Assembly (NCBI GenBank): GCA_030737875.1
Contig: CM060922.1
Coordinates: 321,379,956-321,443,955, forward strand
Reading direction: 5' to 3'
From: Allium sativum
Taxonomy: Eukaryota > Streptophyta > Magnoliopsida > Asparagales > Amaryllidaceae
Length of the DNA: 64,000 bases
This document shows positions 12,066 to 23,683 of this stretch, in pieces. Below the pieces are notes generated by a model, which did no database searches, had not been told where the DNA came from, and worked only from the letters and a program-made list of their open reading frames with translations. A program made the translations under genes and the position numbers. Within the stretch, counting starts at the first letter, position 1, and each line of letters opens with the position of its first letter.

Positions 12066-12227
12066 ATGGCTGAAGATCTTAACCTTCCGGAGGGTGTAAC
12101 GATACCAGGATGGTATAGGAGGTTATTAGAGGCTAGGGCCGCTGCTGGTCCAGCAGATGTTCCACCACCAGTTGCACCAGCTCCTCCTCCTCCTCCTCCT
12201 CGCGTTGATACTTTTGCAAAGACGTGA
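12066..12227 (+). pseudogene. N-terminal segment of Tekay-like Gag, ended by a TGA
   Basis: The ATG at 12066 opens a 53-codon segment with a proline-rich stretch (about residues 36-46) and ends at TGA 12225-12227. It is in the same frame as the large gag-pol ORF that resumes downstream, so it is the true start of Gag, not a separate peptide. The stop lies where related Gags usually carry a tryptophan, which fits a G-to-A change. This is inferred from family pattern, not shown here. Confidence 0.75.
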
Positions 12228-12242
12228 AAGGAATTTAAGGCT

Positions 12243-14651
12243 ATGGGTGGAAAACCTTTTCAAGGGTCAGAAACGTTTGTGGAATCCAGAGATTGGCTTA
12301 AGGAGGTGGAAGAATTGCTAGAAATCTTTGAAGTAGAAGAAGGGAGGAAAGTCAAATTAGCAGCTTGGTTAATGAAGGGAGAGGCCTCGTTTTGGTGGGA
12401 GGTCACTAATGGGGAGCTTCCTGTTGATTCTTGGGTGGATTTCAGACGTAGGTTTGAGGCAAAGTTTCTCTCAAGGGTACAAGAGAATCTATATATGGAA
12501 AGGTTCTCGACATTAAAGCAAGGAAGCACATCAGTGAAAGAATATGTCAACAAATTTAATCAGTTAGCAAGGTTTGGCTTGGACTTAGTGAACACGCAGC
12601 AGAAGAAGGCTCTGAGGGTCGTTAATGGCTTGAATGAGCCATTGCAGGGGTTGGCTATGACCCACATCCCTATGGGGGCCACCTTTGAGAAGCTAGTAGA
12701 CATGGCACTCATGCACGAGGAGAAAGGCGCTAATGCTAATAAGGCACCCGAGAAGAAAGGGGATCAGAAGAAGCCACAACAGCAAAACAAGAAGGGTGGT
12801 AAAGACAATAATGGCAAAGGAAAGAAAAGATGCTTTAACTGTGGGACACCAGGCCATCTCAGCAAGGATTGCAGAAAGAAAAAGAAGACTGGTTGTTTTC
12901 ACTGTGGTGAAGCGGGACATCTAGTGAAGGATTGCCCAAAGAAGGGGCAGAGGGAAGGGTCTACCTCGGGAGGACAGGTGCAGGCTCTTATGGCACCAGG
13001 GCAGGCAAGGGGACAAGTTCAGGCTCTCGCGGTCCCACCGCTGCAAGAACAAGGTAGAACCATTTCTGTTGAAAGCTTAGTTTTTCTGTTTGATCATCAT
13101 GTCCGTACCTTATTCGATTCGGGCGCATCGCATTCGTTTATCTCTACATCTTTAGTTGAATCACTACACTTAAACACCAGTTTAATAGAGGATCCCTTAG
13201 TTGTTTCGAATCCAATTGGGGGCTTAGCTTATTTGTCCATGATGTGTTTGGATTTGAAAATTTCTATACTTAGCGTTGGGTTTAGATGTGATGCTTATGT
13301 TTTAGGCTTCACGGGCTATGGGCTAATTTTAGGAATGGATTGGTTATCCAGAAATGGGGCCGTTCTTGATTGTGAAAGGAGAGTAGTTAGGCTCATGACT
13401 CGCCTTGGCAACACTCTCGAAATCTTTTGTAATACCATAAATTCCGTTATGCTAAGTTATCTAGAATCGCTTGACGCGTCGGTGGAAAATCTACGATCTG
13501 TTAAATTGGTCCGAGAATACTCGGATGTGTTTGAGGAGGTGAAGGGCTTGCCTTCGAAGCGGGAGATAGATTTTCGAATATATCTTGTGGACAATGCAAA
13601 ACCAGTATCTTTGCCAGTACGCCACATGGCTCCTCGTGAAAGGAGGGAACTCAAAAAGCAAGTGAAGGAGTTGCTTGAGAAGGGGTTCATAAGACGAAGT
13701 ATATCGGAGTGGGGTGCTCCGGTAGTATTTGCCACGAAGGCGGATGGGTCCCTTAGACTTTGTGTGGACTATAGAGAACTTAATAAGCTTACTAAGAAGA
13801 ACAGACACCCACTGCCGAGGATTGACGATCTCTTCGATCAGTTAGTTGGCGCCTCAGTGTTTTCGCAGTTGGACTTAGCCACTGGTTTCCATCAGTTGAG
13901 AGTGGCTGAGGATAGCATTGACAAGACTGCCTTTAGGACTCCGGACGGTTTCTACGAATGGCTAGTGATGCCCTTCGGTTTGACAAACGCCCCCACATAC
14001 TTTGTTGATTTGATGAGTAGGGTGTTTAGGGAGTACCTTAATAAATTCGTGGTGGTCTTTGTAGACGACATCTTGATCTTTTCTAAGAATGAAGAAGAGC
14101 ATGCCCTACATCTTAGGGAAGTGTTGGAGACCCTTCGAGCACATAATCGTAAATCTAAATTTTCTATGTGTCACTTCTGGGGGAAGGAAGTACGGTTCTT
14201 AGGGCACGTGGTTTCCAAAGAAAGGATAGCTGTGGATCTCGCGAAGGTAGCGTCCATCCAAGATTGGAAGGTCCCTAAAAATGCTACCGAAGTGAGAAGC
14301 TTCTTGGGGATGGCTGGCTACTATAGGAAGTTTATCAAAGACTTCGCAAAGATATCAGCTCCATTAACACGTTTGACGAAGAAGAACCTAGTTTTCACAT
14401 GGGACGTAGATTGTGATGATGCGTTCCAACGTTTGAAGAGAGCTTTGACCTCAGCTCCAGTCTTAGTGCTGCCAGACGGGAGTAAGCCATTTACTGTTTA
14501 TACCGATGCTTGTGGGACAGGACTAGGCATAGTCTTAATGGAAGAGGGAAGGGTAATAGCCTATGGTGGAAGGCAGTTAAGGGTGCATGAGAAAAATTAC
14601 CCTACACATGACCTAGATTTAGCCACAATTGTTTTCGCGCTTAAGTCTTAG
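12243..14651 (+). pseudogene. gag-pol: Tekay-like gag, protease, reverse transcriptase and start of RNase H
   Basis: This 802-codon stretch continues the frame opened at 12066. Residues 1-160 are the Retrotrans_gag capsid domain. Two CCHC knuckles follow at 197-210 and 218-231. The protease has FDSGASHSF around 291. The reverse transcriptase spans about 455-640, with DYRELNK and the catalytic FVDD at 606-609. RNase H begins with VYTDA near 750. The frame stops at TAG 14649-14651 inside RNase H, at a position usually held by tryptophan in this family, and continues in the same frame beyond. No frameshift is visible, so the damage is point mutation only. It is not expressible as a full polyprotein as it stands. 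Confidence 0.93.
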
Positions 14652-16223
14652 CATCATTACCTTCTTGGGGAGAAATTCGAATTGTTCACTGACCATAAAT
14701 CTTTAAAATACTTATTCTCTCAGAAGGACTTGAACTTAAGGCAGCAAAGGTGGATGGAGTTCTTAGCGTCCTATGATTTCGAAATAGCATATACCCCTGG
14801 CAAGGGTAACGTGGTGGCAGACGCCTTAAGTAGGAAAAGGCTGTCCTTGAGTCCGTTGTTTGTTGAACGTCGAAACTTAGAATTCATCTCTAGGTTTGAT
14901 TTTAGACCTTCCGTTGACTTTGTACCCGGTTTGCTAGCATCCTTGGAGGTCAGACCTACGCTTTTGGGACGGATTGGTGAGGCACAGCGAGACGACCCAC
15001 AGTTGGTTGAGCTAGTAGAAAAGCTCAAAAGAGGGGAGTCATCAAGCCATCTCCGTAGGTATACCCTGGATGATAAGGGATGGTTACGTAGGGATAGTAG
15101 ACTTTGTGTACCTCGAGACGAAGGTTTGAGGAAGGATATTCTTGACGAAGCACATCATTCGAAGATGACCATTCATCCCGGCGGGGACAAGATGTACAAA
15201 GACATGAAGCGAGTTTTCTTTTGGGCCGGTATGAAGAGGGATGTAGCCGAGTATGTCGCTAGATGTTTGGTGTGCCAACAAGTAAAAGCGGAGCAAAAGA
15301 AACCCGGTGGGTTGCTTCACCCATTGGGGGTTCCACTATGGAAGTGGGAAAGTGTCTCGATGGACTTTGTGGATGGATTACCAAGATCAAGGAAGGGTAA
15401 TACGGGGATTTGGGTTATAGTAGATAGACTTACTAAAAGCACCCATTTCATTCCCGTGAAGAGTAAGAGGACTGCTTCGTGGTTAGCTTCTGTATACGTT
15501 CGAGAGATAGTTCGTTTGCATGGTGTTCCTTCTAACATAGTAAGTGACTGTGAACCTATCTTTACTAGCGAATTTTGGAAGAGCTTGCAAGAGGCGGTAG
15601 GGACTCAGTTATGTTTGAGCACAGCGTATCATCCTCAGACGAACGGCCAGACTGAGAGGGTGAATCGTATTCTAGAGGACCTATTGAGGCTATGTATCCT
15701 AGACTTTGGGGGTACATGGGAAGAGCATCTTCCATTGGTGGAGTTCGCATATAATAATAGCTTTCAGTCCAGCATTGGCATGGCACCTTTCGAAGCTCTT
15801 TATGGACGACCTTGTCGTTCACCTACATGTTGGTGGGAATCTACCAATAAGATCTTACTTGGGCCCGATATGATTAGAGAGACTTCAGAAAAGATCGACT
15901 TGATTCGAAGGAGGATGAAGACGACGCAAGATAGGCAGAAATCTTATGCAGACAAAAGGAGGACAGATCTTGGGTTTGATGTTGAGGACATGGTCTTTAT
16001 CAAAGTGTCTCCATTACGGAATGTTGTTTGCTTTGGGTCCTTTGGGAAATTAGCACCAAGGTTTGTAGGGTCGTTTCCTATTAAGGAGAAGATTGGAAAA
16101 ATGGCGTATAGAGTGAAGTTGCCTGAGATACTTAGTGGTGTACACAACGTATTCCATGTGTCACATTTGAGGAAGTGCTTGCACGAGACCGCGGAGGTGG
16201 TAGAGCCGAACTTGCTTATATAG
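14652..16223 (+). pseudogene. pol: Tekay-like RNase H end and integrase
   Basis: The frame is the same as the upstream gag-pol part. From 14682 the translation opens with the RNase H end ([11 protein letters not shown], then DALSR at about 47-51). The integrase zinc-binding HH-CC follows (H159, H165, C195, C198), and then the core with D228, D289 and E325, giving D,D-35-E spacing. Near the second Asp the usual arginine is a cysteine, which a single C-to-T change can explain. The tail of the core carries the family block [13 protein letters not shown]. The segment stops at TAG 16221-16223 just before the chromodomain-like region, which continues in frame. Confidence 0.92.
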
Positions 16224-16436
16224 GTGGAGATAGAGCATGATGCGACGATTCGACGAGCTCCTACATGCATTCTTGGGTCGGAGATCAAGAAGTTGAGGAA
16301 TCGAGAGGTCAGAATAGTCAAAGTGCAATGGGGAGAGGATGAGAGCAATGCTACTTGGGTGACAGAAGCGAAGATGTGTTCGTTGTACCCTTTTCTTTTT
16401 GAGGGTATGTCTTTTAATTTCTCCTTTATCACTTAG
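16224..16436 (+). pseudogene. Chromodomain-like C-terminus of the Tekay integrase
   Basis: Seventy codons continue the gag-pol frame after the TAG at 16221-16223 and end at TAG 16434-16436. The segment has the plant chromovirus pattern of a basic stretch (KKLRNREV) followed by VKVQWGEDESNATW and YPFLF. In chromoviruses this module is thought to steer integration to chromatin. The stop in front of it would remove it from the integrase. Assignment to the Tekay/Del lineage rests on this module and the long LTR. Confidence 0.8.
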
Positions 16437-17000
16437 CATGTACTTATCTTATCTTTAGTATGTCCTTTCGCTAGTATCTTTGACCTTTAGTTAGGATAAT
16501 CCTGTGGTTGAAACATGTGTTTGAAACATGTTATGTATGATAGATGCAAAGTGGATGCAAATGTTTGCTAGTGGTTGCTCGTGGATGCATATACACACAC
16601 TTTAGGCACTAGATCGGCTCAGTCACTTCATATTGCATATTGCATATATATGGATGTATTTAGTAAAATGGATGTATGAGGATTTTTTTATCATATGGAT
16701 ACTGCATTCAGATAATGATTGTGCACACATATAGAGATAATATGTAGCATTAAGGAACTTTTGCATACATAATGGACGCATGGCACTATCATGATTTGCA
16801 TTAAGGAGGTCAACTGAATCAGTGGACTGCCTGATTTTGCATTAGATATGGACATATACGCACACTATGCGTTTAAACATGAAAGCATTAGAAGTCTATA
16901 AGGACAATGGATGCCTGTGTTTGATGGTTGAGTAGATGGACGATTGTATGTTAGGATATACATTCTTCTTGACTTGAAGATTTCGGGGTCGAAATCCTTT
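16437..17000 (+). other. 3' noncoding region of the Tekay-like element
   Basis: About 560 AT-rich bases with repeated GATGCA and GGATG words lie between the gag-pol end and the polypurine tract. No ORF or domain is visible. Confidence 0.7.
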
Positions 17001-17013
17001 AAGGAGGGGAGAA
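17001..17013 (+). promoter_or_regulatory. Polypurine tract of the Tekay-like element
   Basis: AAGGAGGGGAGAA sits directly before the 3' LTR start TGTAACACCCC at 17014. Confidence 0.9.
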
Positions 17014-19966
17014 TGTAACACCCCGTAATTCTATTAATATTAATATTCACAAATTAAAGAATAACTAATCTCAGATGTGAGAATTGTGGGAAACGGGTTG
17101 CGCCATTGTGTTCGTCTCGGAATTCTGGTTGAAATAGAGTCTGAGTTTGCGTGATTTGGACTTCGTATGAAGGAGATATGGCCATCGGAAGTTTCAGAAA
17201 ATTCAAAATTCGAGGTCAAACAGGCCAGGCGGGAAATTTCCCGCCCAGCACCACAGGTCGACTGGGGAGTCGACGGGGCAGTCGACGCCCCCAGGACCAG
17301 GTCGACTGCGCAGTCGACCTGGGTGTCGACCTGGTCCAGTCGGCCAGGTTTTGGCTGAGCCCAATCTTGAGCTACTGATGTGTCTTTAGGGCTGAGTTGG
17401 CTAATTTAACGGTTCAGGTTAGTTCTGAGTTGATCTGACGGTCTAAGTAAATCCTAAACTCTATATATACCTAGGTAGTCTCTCACTCTAAAATCATATG
17501 AAAAATAGACTAGCCGCCGTCATGCCATTGCCATGGAACTCAATGTAGCCGCCGCCAACTAAGAAGGAAGAAAGCTAATCAAAAATCTAATTCTACTCAA
17601 CTCTAAAGAAAATCAAGACTCTCTTTCTTTTCTAATTGTGAGTATGATGATCTTAATAATATTATTAACAAACTAATTAGATTAAGATGTGATATGGATC
17701 ATAAGAAAATGATGTGAATTGTCATATATGTTGCTGTAAACCTTATGCTACCATGTATGTTGTAAATCCTATGTTATGTGATGATGATATGCTATATGTT
17801 GTAATATGTTGCAAATTTCTATGCTAAGTTGCGATGTTAAAAAGCCAGGATGTTATTATGTTGTAGTTAGCTTATGAATCATGATGTTGATTATATATAT
17901 TTGGGCTATGATTATTCACATGATAAATCACATGTACCTATGCAAGTTTAGATTTATTAGTATGTATAATCTCATATATTGTATGACATCTATTTAGATC
18001 CAGAATTATGCCATCTATTTAGATCTACAATTATGCTATGACATGTGTGAGTTCTATGTGTTAGATGCTAGTTCACACCATCATTATGTTGCATAAACCA
18101 CATATGCAAGTTTATACATGAACTTGGGTTATGATCATATTATGTAAGTTGTGACATTTAACCAAACAAGCTGACACCTTTAGATCCATGACATGTGTAG
18201 TTTTATGCAAGTTTCACCCCTATTATGATTAGATCTATTTTATTTGTCTATATGTTGTGATAATTTATCTTTGTGCTATGAGTTAGACTATTCGAGTCTA
18301 ACGTATATTTTGTGTTGAATAAGCGAACGTATAACGTGGGGTAGGGGTAATATTAAGGATTTAATATTAAGAAATTGGGGTGCAATTGATATGATTTTGC
18401 ATACCGTAAGTGGATGGCCATAATTGAGTCAATTATGGACATCATTAAAATTGGAATTAATTAATGATTTGAATAGGGATATATTTAAAACTAGGGTAAA
18501 AGATTATAATTGTTAATCAATGCTTAGGACACGAGGTTGGACTGTGACGTAAAACTGCCCGGACCCGCCCGGCGAATCCAGTAGTCACAAATGTCAGCCC
18601 AATGTGAGAGGTCCTAGGCCCAAATTAAAGCATAACAGTTGTAAAGACACGAGGTTAGACTCTTTTATGGTGTAAGACTGCCCGGTCCCGCCCGGCAAAT
18701 CCAGCTGCCATAAATGCCAGTCTAATGTGAGACGTCTTTATAAGGTTATGGCCTTAATGAATTAAGAAATACTTAACCAGATAAACATGTAAGGTGGGAC
18801 ATGGGGGTTAAGTAGGTGCCTTGGGTGGCATGAGGAATCTAGTGAGTGCCTTTAGTGGCATTTGAAATACGACTAGTAAGACTTAACCAAACACACATGT
18901 AAATGAACATGACTAAGAAAAGGGTTAAGTGGGATATACTAGTGGGGACAAGCTTAGGTGGATAGCTTGTGGTAAGTAATTGGGGGCCCATTTCAACCAG
19001 TAACCCAAACGTATCTTTGTGGGCTCGACCCAAGTCGAGGACGGGACACGCATACTGGGCTTGACTATAAGAGGCCAAACGGGTTAGCGGTGGCAACGCA
19101 AGTCCAACGGGTTTCATATGCGTGTGTGGACCCGGGCTGGTAGGTAAGACGTTGTTGCATCATGTAGGTATAAGCCGTGCATCCTCAAGTTGTATCGGGT
19201 TGCCACTTTAGGGAAGTGATACACACCACTGTGGGACCAACACGGGTATTTACGAGTAGGGAGCCGATCGAAAGTGGGTAGTGGGGTACACCTAGCGGAA
19301 ATAGGGGCAGGCGGCACCTATGTAGTCAGCTAGGGGTACACGAAGTTATTTATATAATTTCTAAGTGAAGCAAGTGGGATCAACCTTTAGGGTGACTGGT
19401 GTGGTGCAGTGTAGTAATTATTCGTTAATAGTTAGGTGTGCCTTTAACTATATCTTTATCTGCTCTTCCATACCCAATAGTTCATAGACATTTCCTTATT
19501 TTCCATCTTGTGCCTCAGTCTAATTATTTTGATAATAGTATTGTTAGAATTATCATACTCGCCAGACTTTATGTCTGACCCCCTCCATTTCTATCTTCCC
19601 CCCCTCCTCCAGGTCCTCAGGGTGGGCCCAGCTCTAGCGGAGTTTGATTGGATTGCTTTATCTCTCTTTTGGAAAGCTTGGACCGCTGAAGTAAAGTCCA
19701 GCTTGTTATCTTCTTTAATGGGTATTTATGTAATGGGGTTATATATTTTGTTTTATCAAGATGGATATTGTACTTGACTCTGATTTATGGTTTTATGATG
19801 TAACGAACATGTTTAATTTCCGCTGCAATGAAATAAAGTTTTAGATTTCCAAGTACTACTTATTATCTGTCTTGTTGTAATTTTTCTGTTCTATATTCAC
19901 TTAAAACCTCCATGGAAGTTAATGCATTCCCTTTGTGAGTGACATTAATGGACGTGGGGTGTTACA
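17014..19966 (+). repeat. 3' LTR of the Tekay-like element, complete
   Basis: The LTR is 2,953 bp, starting TGTAACACCCC and ending GGGGTGTTACA, so its ends form a short inverted repeat. It carries a cluster of GTCGAC palindromes (17256-17337) about 130 bp upstream of a TATA box at 17461-17470, and the diverged duplication at about 18528-18740. The flanking bases to the right, ACTGG, should be half of the target duplication; the left half lies outside the window. Confidence 0.93.
17256..17337. repeat. GTCGAC palindrome cluster upstream of the LTR TATA box
   Basis: Six GTCGAC sites occur within about 80 bases. Inside the cluster, 17297-17322 is a perfect 26-bp palindrome centred on TGCGCA, with arms starting CCAGGTCGACTG. 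The 5' LTR keeps four complete sites and one mismatch pair in the same palindrome; its first site is cut by the Copia insertion at 9160. Confidence 0.9.
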
Positions 19967-21037
19967 ACTGGCATAATAACAAAGTGAATGGACATGTGAT
20001 TAACATCATAATAAAGTGGAAATCAAACTAGTAACTTGTGGCAATCACTATGATGTTTAAGCAAGCATAATGAGATCTAGATTTAACATTAGGTGTCCAA
20101 TTACCAAGATCTAGCATATTTAGGGTGACATAGCAACATATTTAGATCAAAAGGTAGATTCACATGACAAGTCTACAACATATATCAATGTATCACAATA
20201 TGACAGGTGAAAGGTGATTTACATAAAGGTCTATATCCAAGTAATGTCACAATTATCCAAATTAATAGATGTACTTCCATCATAACATGGTTACAAGTCA
20301 AGATCCATATAAACATCATAATCGAATCACCACAATTATTTTAGATCTAGGAATTTAGATCTGTCATGACATAGGATATAATTTTATATTAACATAGAAT
20401 CATACTTTACAACATATCCAATTCATTGTCTAACAAAGCATACTTTCATTTGTCTAAACCTAAAAGTAATATAGAAACTCACAGCATTAGGTTTAGAGAA
20501 TTTAGGAATAACGGATCTAGAATTTCTGAATTGGATTTGTAGAATATGTTGTTGCAGAAATGCTTCAGTTCACACTCTAGTAGCATATGGACTCCATGGC
20601 TCCCAATGAAGAGAATATGAGAAATATGACACATATATATAGCCGTCTGACCCCCTGAAACCGAGCGCCACCTCAACCCTAGGGGTGTCGACACCTCTGT
20701 GGGTGGGTCGACCCCTAGGTCGACACCCCTCTAGGGGGTTGACCCCTAGAGCGGGAATTTTGCCGCTCAAAGGAATTTTTCGAATTTGAATCCTTTGGAT
20801 AGGATTTTGACTCACCTCTAACTCATGCGTATATATAAAATATTTCTATGTGTATACAAACTTAAAACTCTCATAACTCCTTTATACGGTGTCCGTTTTA
20901 TGCAAACCAAACGTCTATCTTGACCAAAATTTTAAGATGGACGCAATGATGTAGTCTATTTCCTCTAATTTTGAACATTAAATTAATTATTATTAAATTC
21001 ATTCTCTTTAATGTTGTTAAAAATTTGGGGTGTTATA
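19967..21037 (-). repeat. Truncated LTR of a second gypsy family, cut by the Tekay insertion
   Basis: Read on the minus strand, the piece starts TATAACACCCC at 21037 (one base from the usual TGTAACACCCC). It then has a GTCGAC cluster (three sites, 20693-20726), a TATA box at about 20632-20641 and a transcribed-type leader, the same order as in the Tekay LTR but with little base identity. It breaks at 19967, exactly where the Tekay-like element ends, so the latter inserted into it and the rest lies left of the window. The short ORFs here are not convincing genes. Confidence 0.7.
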
Positions 21038-21613
21038 GTTTTATGATATGATTTCATATCAAGGTGGAGTGTTGTGAATTGTGATATTTCAATCACATGT
21101 ATGTTGATGAAGACGTTGTTTGAAAGTGATTTATGATAAAGAGACAATTTGAAGTTTGAAGACTGTAAAATATTATTTTGACCTAGTTTTTCTCATCTCT
21201 AATCTATGATTTATTTGAGGGGCAAATTGGATATTTTGCCTTAGCCTTCTATTCTCCTATAAAAGCAGCATCTAGGATTCGATTATAATTATGGGACTGA
21301 GACCAAAATAGTTGATCCAAGGGTTTGCCGTCATTCTTCATTGTTCTCCTTCTCCAACAATAGTTATAGTCATCTAGATATTTTTCCCTTTCTCGATAAG
21401 GTTATTGGTTCAATTGTAGTTTGTATACTTTTGGTTTTTGATCCATTAAAACAAAATTTGTTTTTATGAATCAACAAAAGAGGGTGGCTGGGTGGAATAT
21501 CTTTTGTTTGTGCGTATAATTTCATATCTATGTTGTTTTTCCATTGAATCATCTTTAAATAATTGGATGAATAAGGTTCTGGTCACTTCTGCCAAGGCGC
21601 AATTTTCCTAACA
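21038..21613 (+). mobile_element. 3' end of a Copia element: polypurine tract and 3' LTR
   Basis: A polypurine-like CAAGGTGGAG (21060-21069) is followed by an LTR-like segment from TGTTGTGAATTG at 21070 to TTTTCCTAACA at 21613, 544 bp with TG...CA ends. A TATA box (CCTATAAAAG, about 21257) precedes a pyrimidine-rich leader. Upstream sequence is replaced at 21037 by the gypsy LTR, so the Copia body must lie beyond it. Downstream, a CACTA coding region resumes at once, so this element inserted in a CACTA transposase gene. No second LTR is in the window, so the edges rest on motif form only. Confidence 0.65.
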
Positions 21614-22655
21614 ATAAAATCATCGGTGCATAAGCCTAATCGAACATTTTGTTCAGAAGAAGGGAACTTTAGATGTCGACGATCAAAATTCTTCTATGTC
21701 TCTCCATCAACTGGATGAGCCATTGTACCATCACTAGATTGATTATAATAGTGCCAAGTCATTTCTTTAGCATGATTTGGTGACATGTATAATCTTTTCA
21801 ATCATGGGATGATTGGAAAGTAACAAATTTGTTTCTCAGGGATATTTATCATGTTGTTTTGGCAAAGATTTATAACAAGAATTTTTATAAATATCACAAG
21901 AAACCTTTTCACTATTTTCATTATAATATAACATGCATAAATTAGGATATACATCGATTTTCTCTTAACGAAGCCTAATAGGTTTCAACAATCATTTGGC
22001 TTCATAAAAATTATGAACTAGCTTATGGCCATTTGGTAACATATTACCTGTCAATGCACTCATATCTTTAAAACATGCCTTGGTCAAACCTCTTCGAGAC
22101 CATCATCTTTGCACATGCAAATAATTTGGTCTCATTATTGCATCCATTCCGTAAGCGTTCATCAGCAGCTTTTAATATGTTTAAAAAAAATTGAGCATCG
22201 AAATTGGGTAGTTTCTCTTCTATATTATGATCAACACCAATAGGATCTAAGGCCATATCCCTATATAGGTTCTTATCATTCAAATCACTAATCCGTGATT
22301 CAGACATTGTTTACTCATCAACTTTCTCATCTCCAAGAAAAATCTAAGTAGAATAAAGTGGAACAAAACCTTTTTGTAGGAAATGCTTAGAGGTTTCTTC
22401 TTTGGTTTGAAAATTTTTGCTTTTGCACATAGAACATGGATATTTAATTGTTCCCCCATATTCTACTTATAGAAATGCAATATCAACAAATTTGTTGACG
22501 CCATCGACAAACTCTAGATTTATATATCTATCTTTAAGTCTATGATACATTGATGATCGATTGCTCGTTTTGATATCAAACCTATAGCAAAAAACATTGA
22601 TTTTGTATGAGACAAAGGACGATGTTGGTTTAAAACTGCAAATGATATCCAACAT
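21614..22655 (-). pseudogene. CACTA (En/Spm) TNP2-type transposase, decayed and interrupted
   Basis: The minus strand from about 22570 downward gives a transposase-associated domain (MYHRLKDRYINLEFVDGVNK, then YPCSMCKSKNFQTKE), followed by ADERLRNGCNNETKLFACAKM. Closer to 21614 comes the TNP2 core (MTWHYYNQSSDGTMAHPVDG, then FDRRHLKFPSSEQNVRLGLC). Several in-frame stops and at least one frame change break it. The longest open piece is 22068-22307. The gene is cut at 21614 by the Copia LTR, so the rest of TNP2 lies left of the window. TNP2 is the transposase of plant CACTA elements; this copy cannot be active. Confidence 0.85.
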
Positions 22656-23556
22656 GTATAATTGAACATATCACCCATAAATGTCATATAAGAATAATGA
22701 GAACGTGTTCCGCTAATTTATAGCTACCACATTAATTGGTTCTTCCCCCTGATTTTATTTTCATTCCATTTATTGATTTCATTTATATGCCACAATCGGA
22801 TCTAAATCAAAATACATGCTTTTGCATTTATGATTGATGCATTAACAGCTAAATGTGCAATTTTTTTTGTATTTTTAAATTTACATGCTTTAGCGACCAT
22901 AGCGATTTGTCTGCATCAATTCTTTTCACAAGAATTGTATCTTCATGGATTAAATATTGAAGCTTTTTTCCTGCTGCTTTTATGAACAAAATCCATCAAC
23001 ATGTTAACTCCTATATATTTGATTAACATAGAAATGTGTTTATTTTATGCTCGTATATCTTATCTTTTGTATATAAATAAATATTATTTGGGTATTATTT
23101 TGTCACTTTTACAGATATGCCAACTAAGCCACATACAGTCAGAAAAACAGAAAATAAATATCAAACTGCTGTGTATATACAAATGAAGATCTGCAGATGA
23201 AGACTTTGTATTGTGTTTCTTTTGAAGTTAAGATATGTCCATCTTTGATTGAAGAAATCTCCTGAAATCTTATCTTCCTTCAATTAGCCACATGTCAAAC
23301 AAGGAAGATATTGGAGGAATAATGGTTAATTAAGAGGGGAGGAATAATGGCTAATTAAGAGGGGAGGAATAATTTTTATGGGAGGAATAATTGCTAATTA
23401 ATAGGCCCATATATGCATATATTGGATTAGGGTTTTAGATTGGCTATCTATCTCCTATAATTATCCATGTAATCTCATTGTAAATGATCATCCTGAAATT
23501 AATGAAGTTTTGTTCTTTTCTCTTTTTTCTGCATTTTTTTTTACTTTTTCTTAACA
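22656..23556. other. Noncoding DNA with possible CACTA terminus or LTR end
   Basis: No gene is visible. A 25-bp unit with the core GGAGGAATAATGG is repeated about three to four times at 23313-23400. The stretch ending TTTTTCTTAACA at 23556 looks like a Copia LTR end, with a TGTTAACTCC that could be its start at 23002, but no flanking duplication supports it. Alternatively, CACTACTTGTTAAG on the minus strand at about 23548-23561 could be the terminal repeat of the CACTA element whose transposase lies to the left. I cannot decide between these. Confidence 0.4.
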
Positions 23557-23561
23557 AGTAG

Positions 23562-23683
23562 TGTTACCTACACAATTACATTTGGTAGAACACTATTTGT
23601 ATTTTTCACTTATTTTCATTAGTGAATTACCGTCTGATTAGATTCAACGGTAATCCTAATTTATTTTATGTTTGTTATTTTAC
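23562..23683 (+). repeat. Left part of an Athila-like LTR split by the giant-LTR element
   Basis: The 122 bases before the TTTAC target duplication should continue directly into 37296-37631, which ends as a gypsy LTR before a tRNA-Asp-type primer site. The start of this LTR is not recognised. It may lie at or left of about 23562. Confidence 0.5.

Larger units (their letters stand above)
9160..19966 (+). mobile_element. Tekay-like chromovirus (Ty3/gypsy), interrupted in its 5' LTR
   Basis: A plus-strand Ty3/gypsy element has a 5' LTR remnant at 9160-11858, a primer-binding site at 11861, a single gag-pol frame at 12066-16436, a polypurine tract at 17001-17013 and a complete 3' LTR at 17014-19966. 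Integrase ends in a chromodomain-like module, which with the LTRs of almost 3 kb points to the Tekay/Del lineage. Its left 250 bp or so of LTR is missing here because the SIRE-like Copia element inserted at the position equivalent to 17260. The LTRs differ by roughly 3 percent plus small indels by eye, more than the Copia LTRs, as expected for the older host of a nested insertion. Confidence 0.93.

Noticed and set aside
23002..23556. Solo Copia LTR (TGTTAAC...CTTAACA)
   Set aside because: The ends look right, but flanks CAACA and AGTAG do not match and no primer or polypurine site adjoins, so it was left as noncoding.
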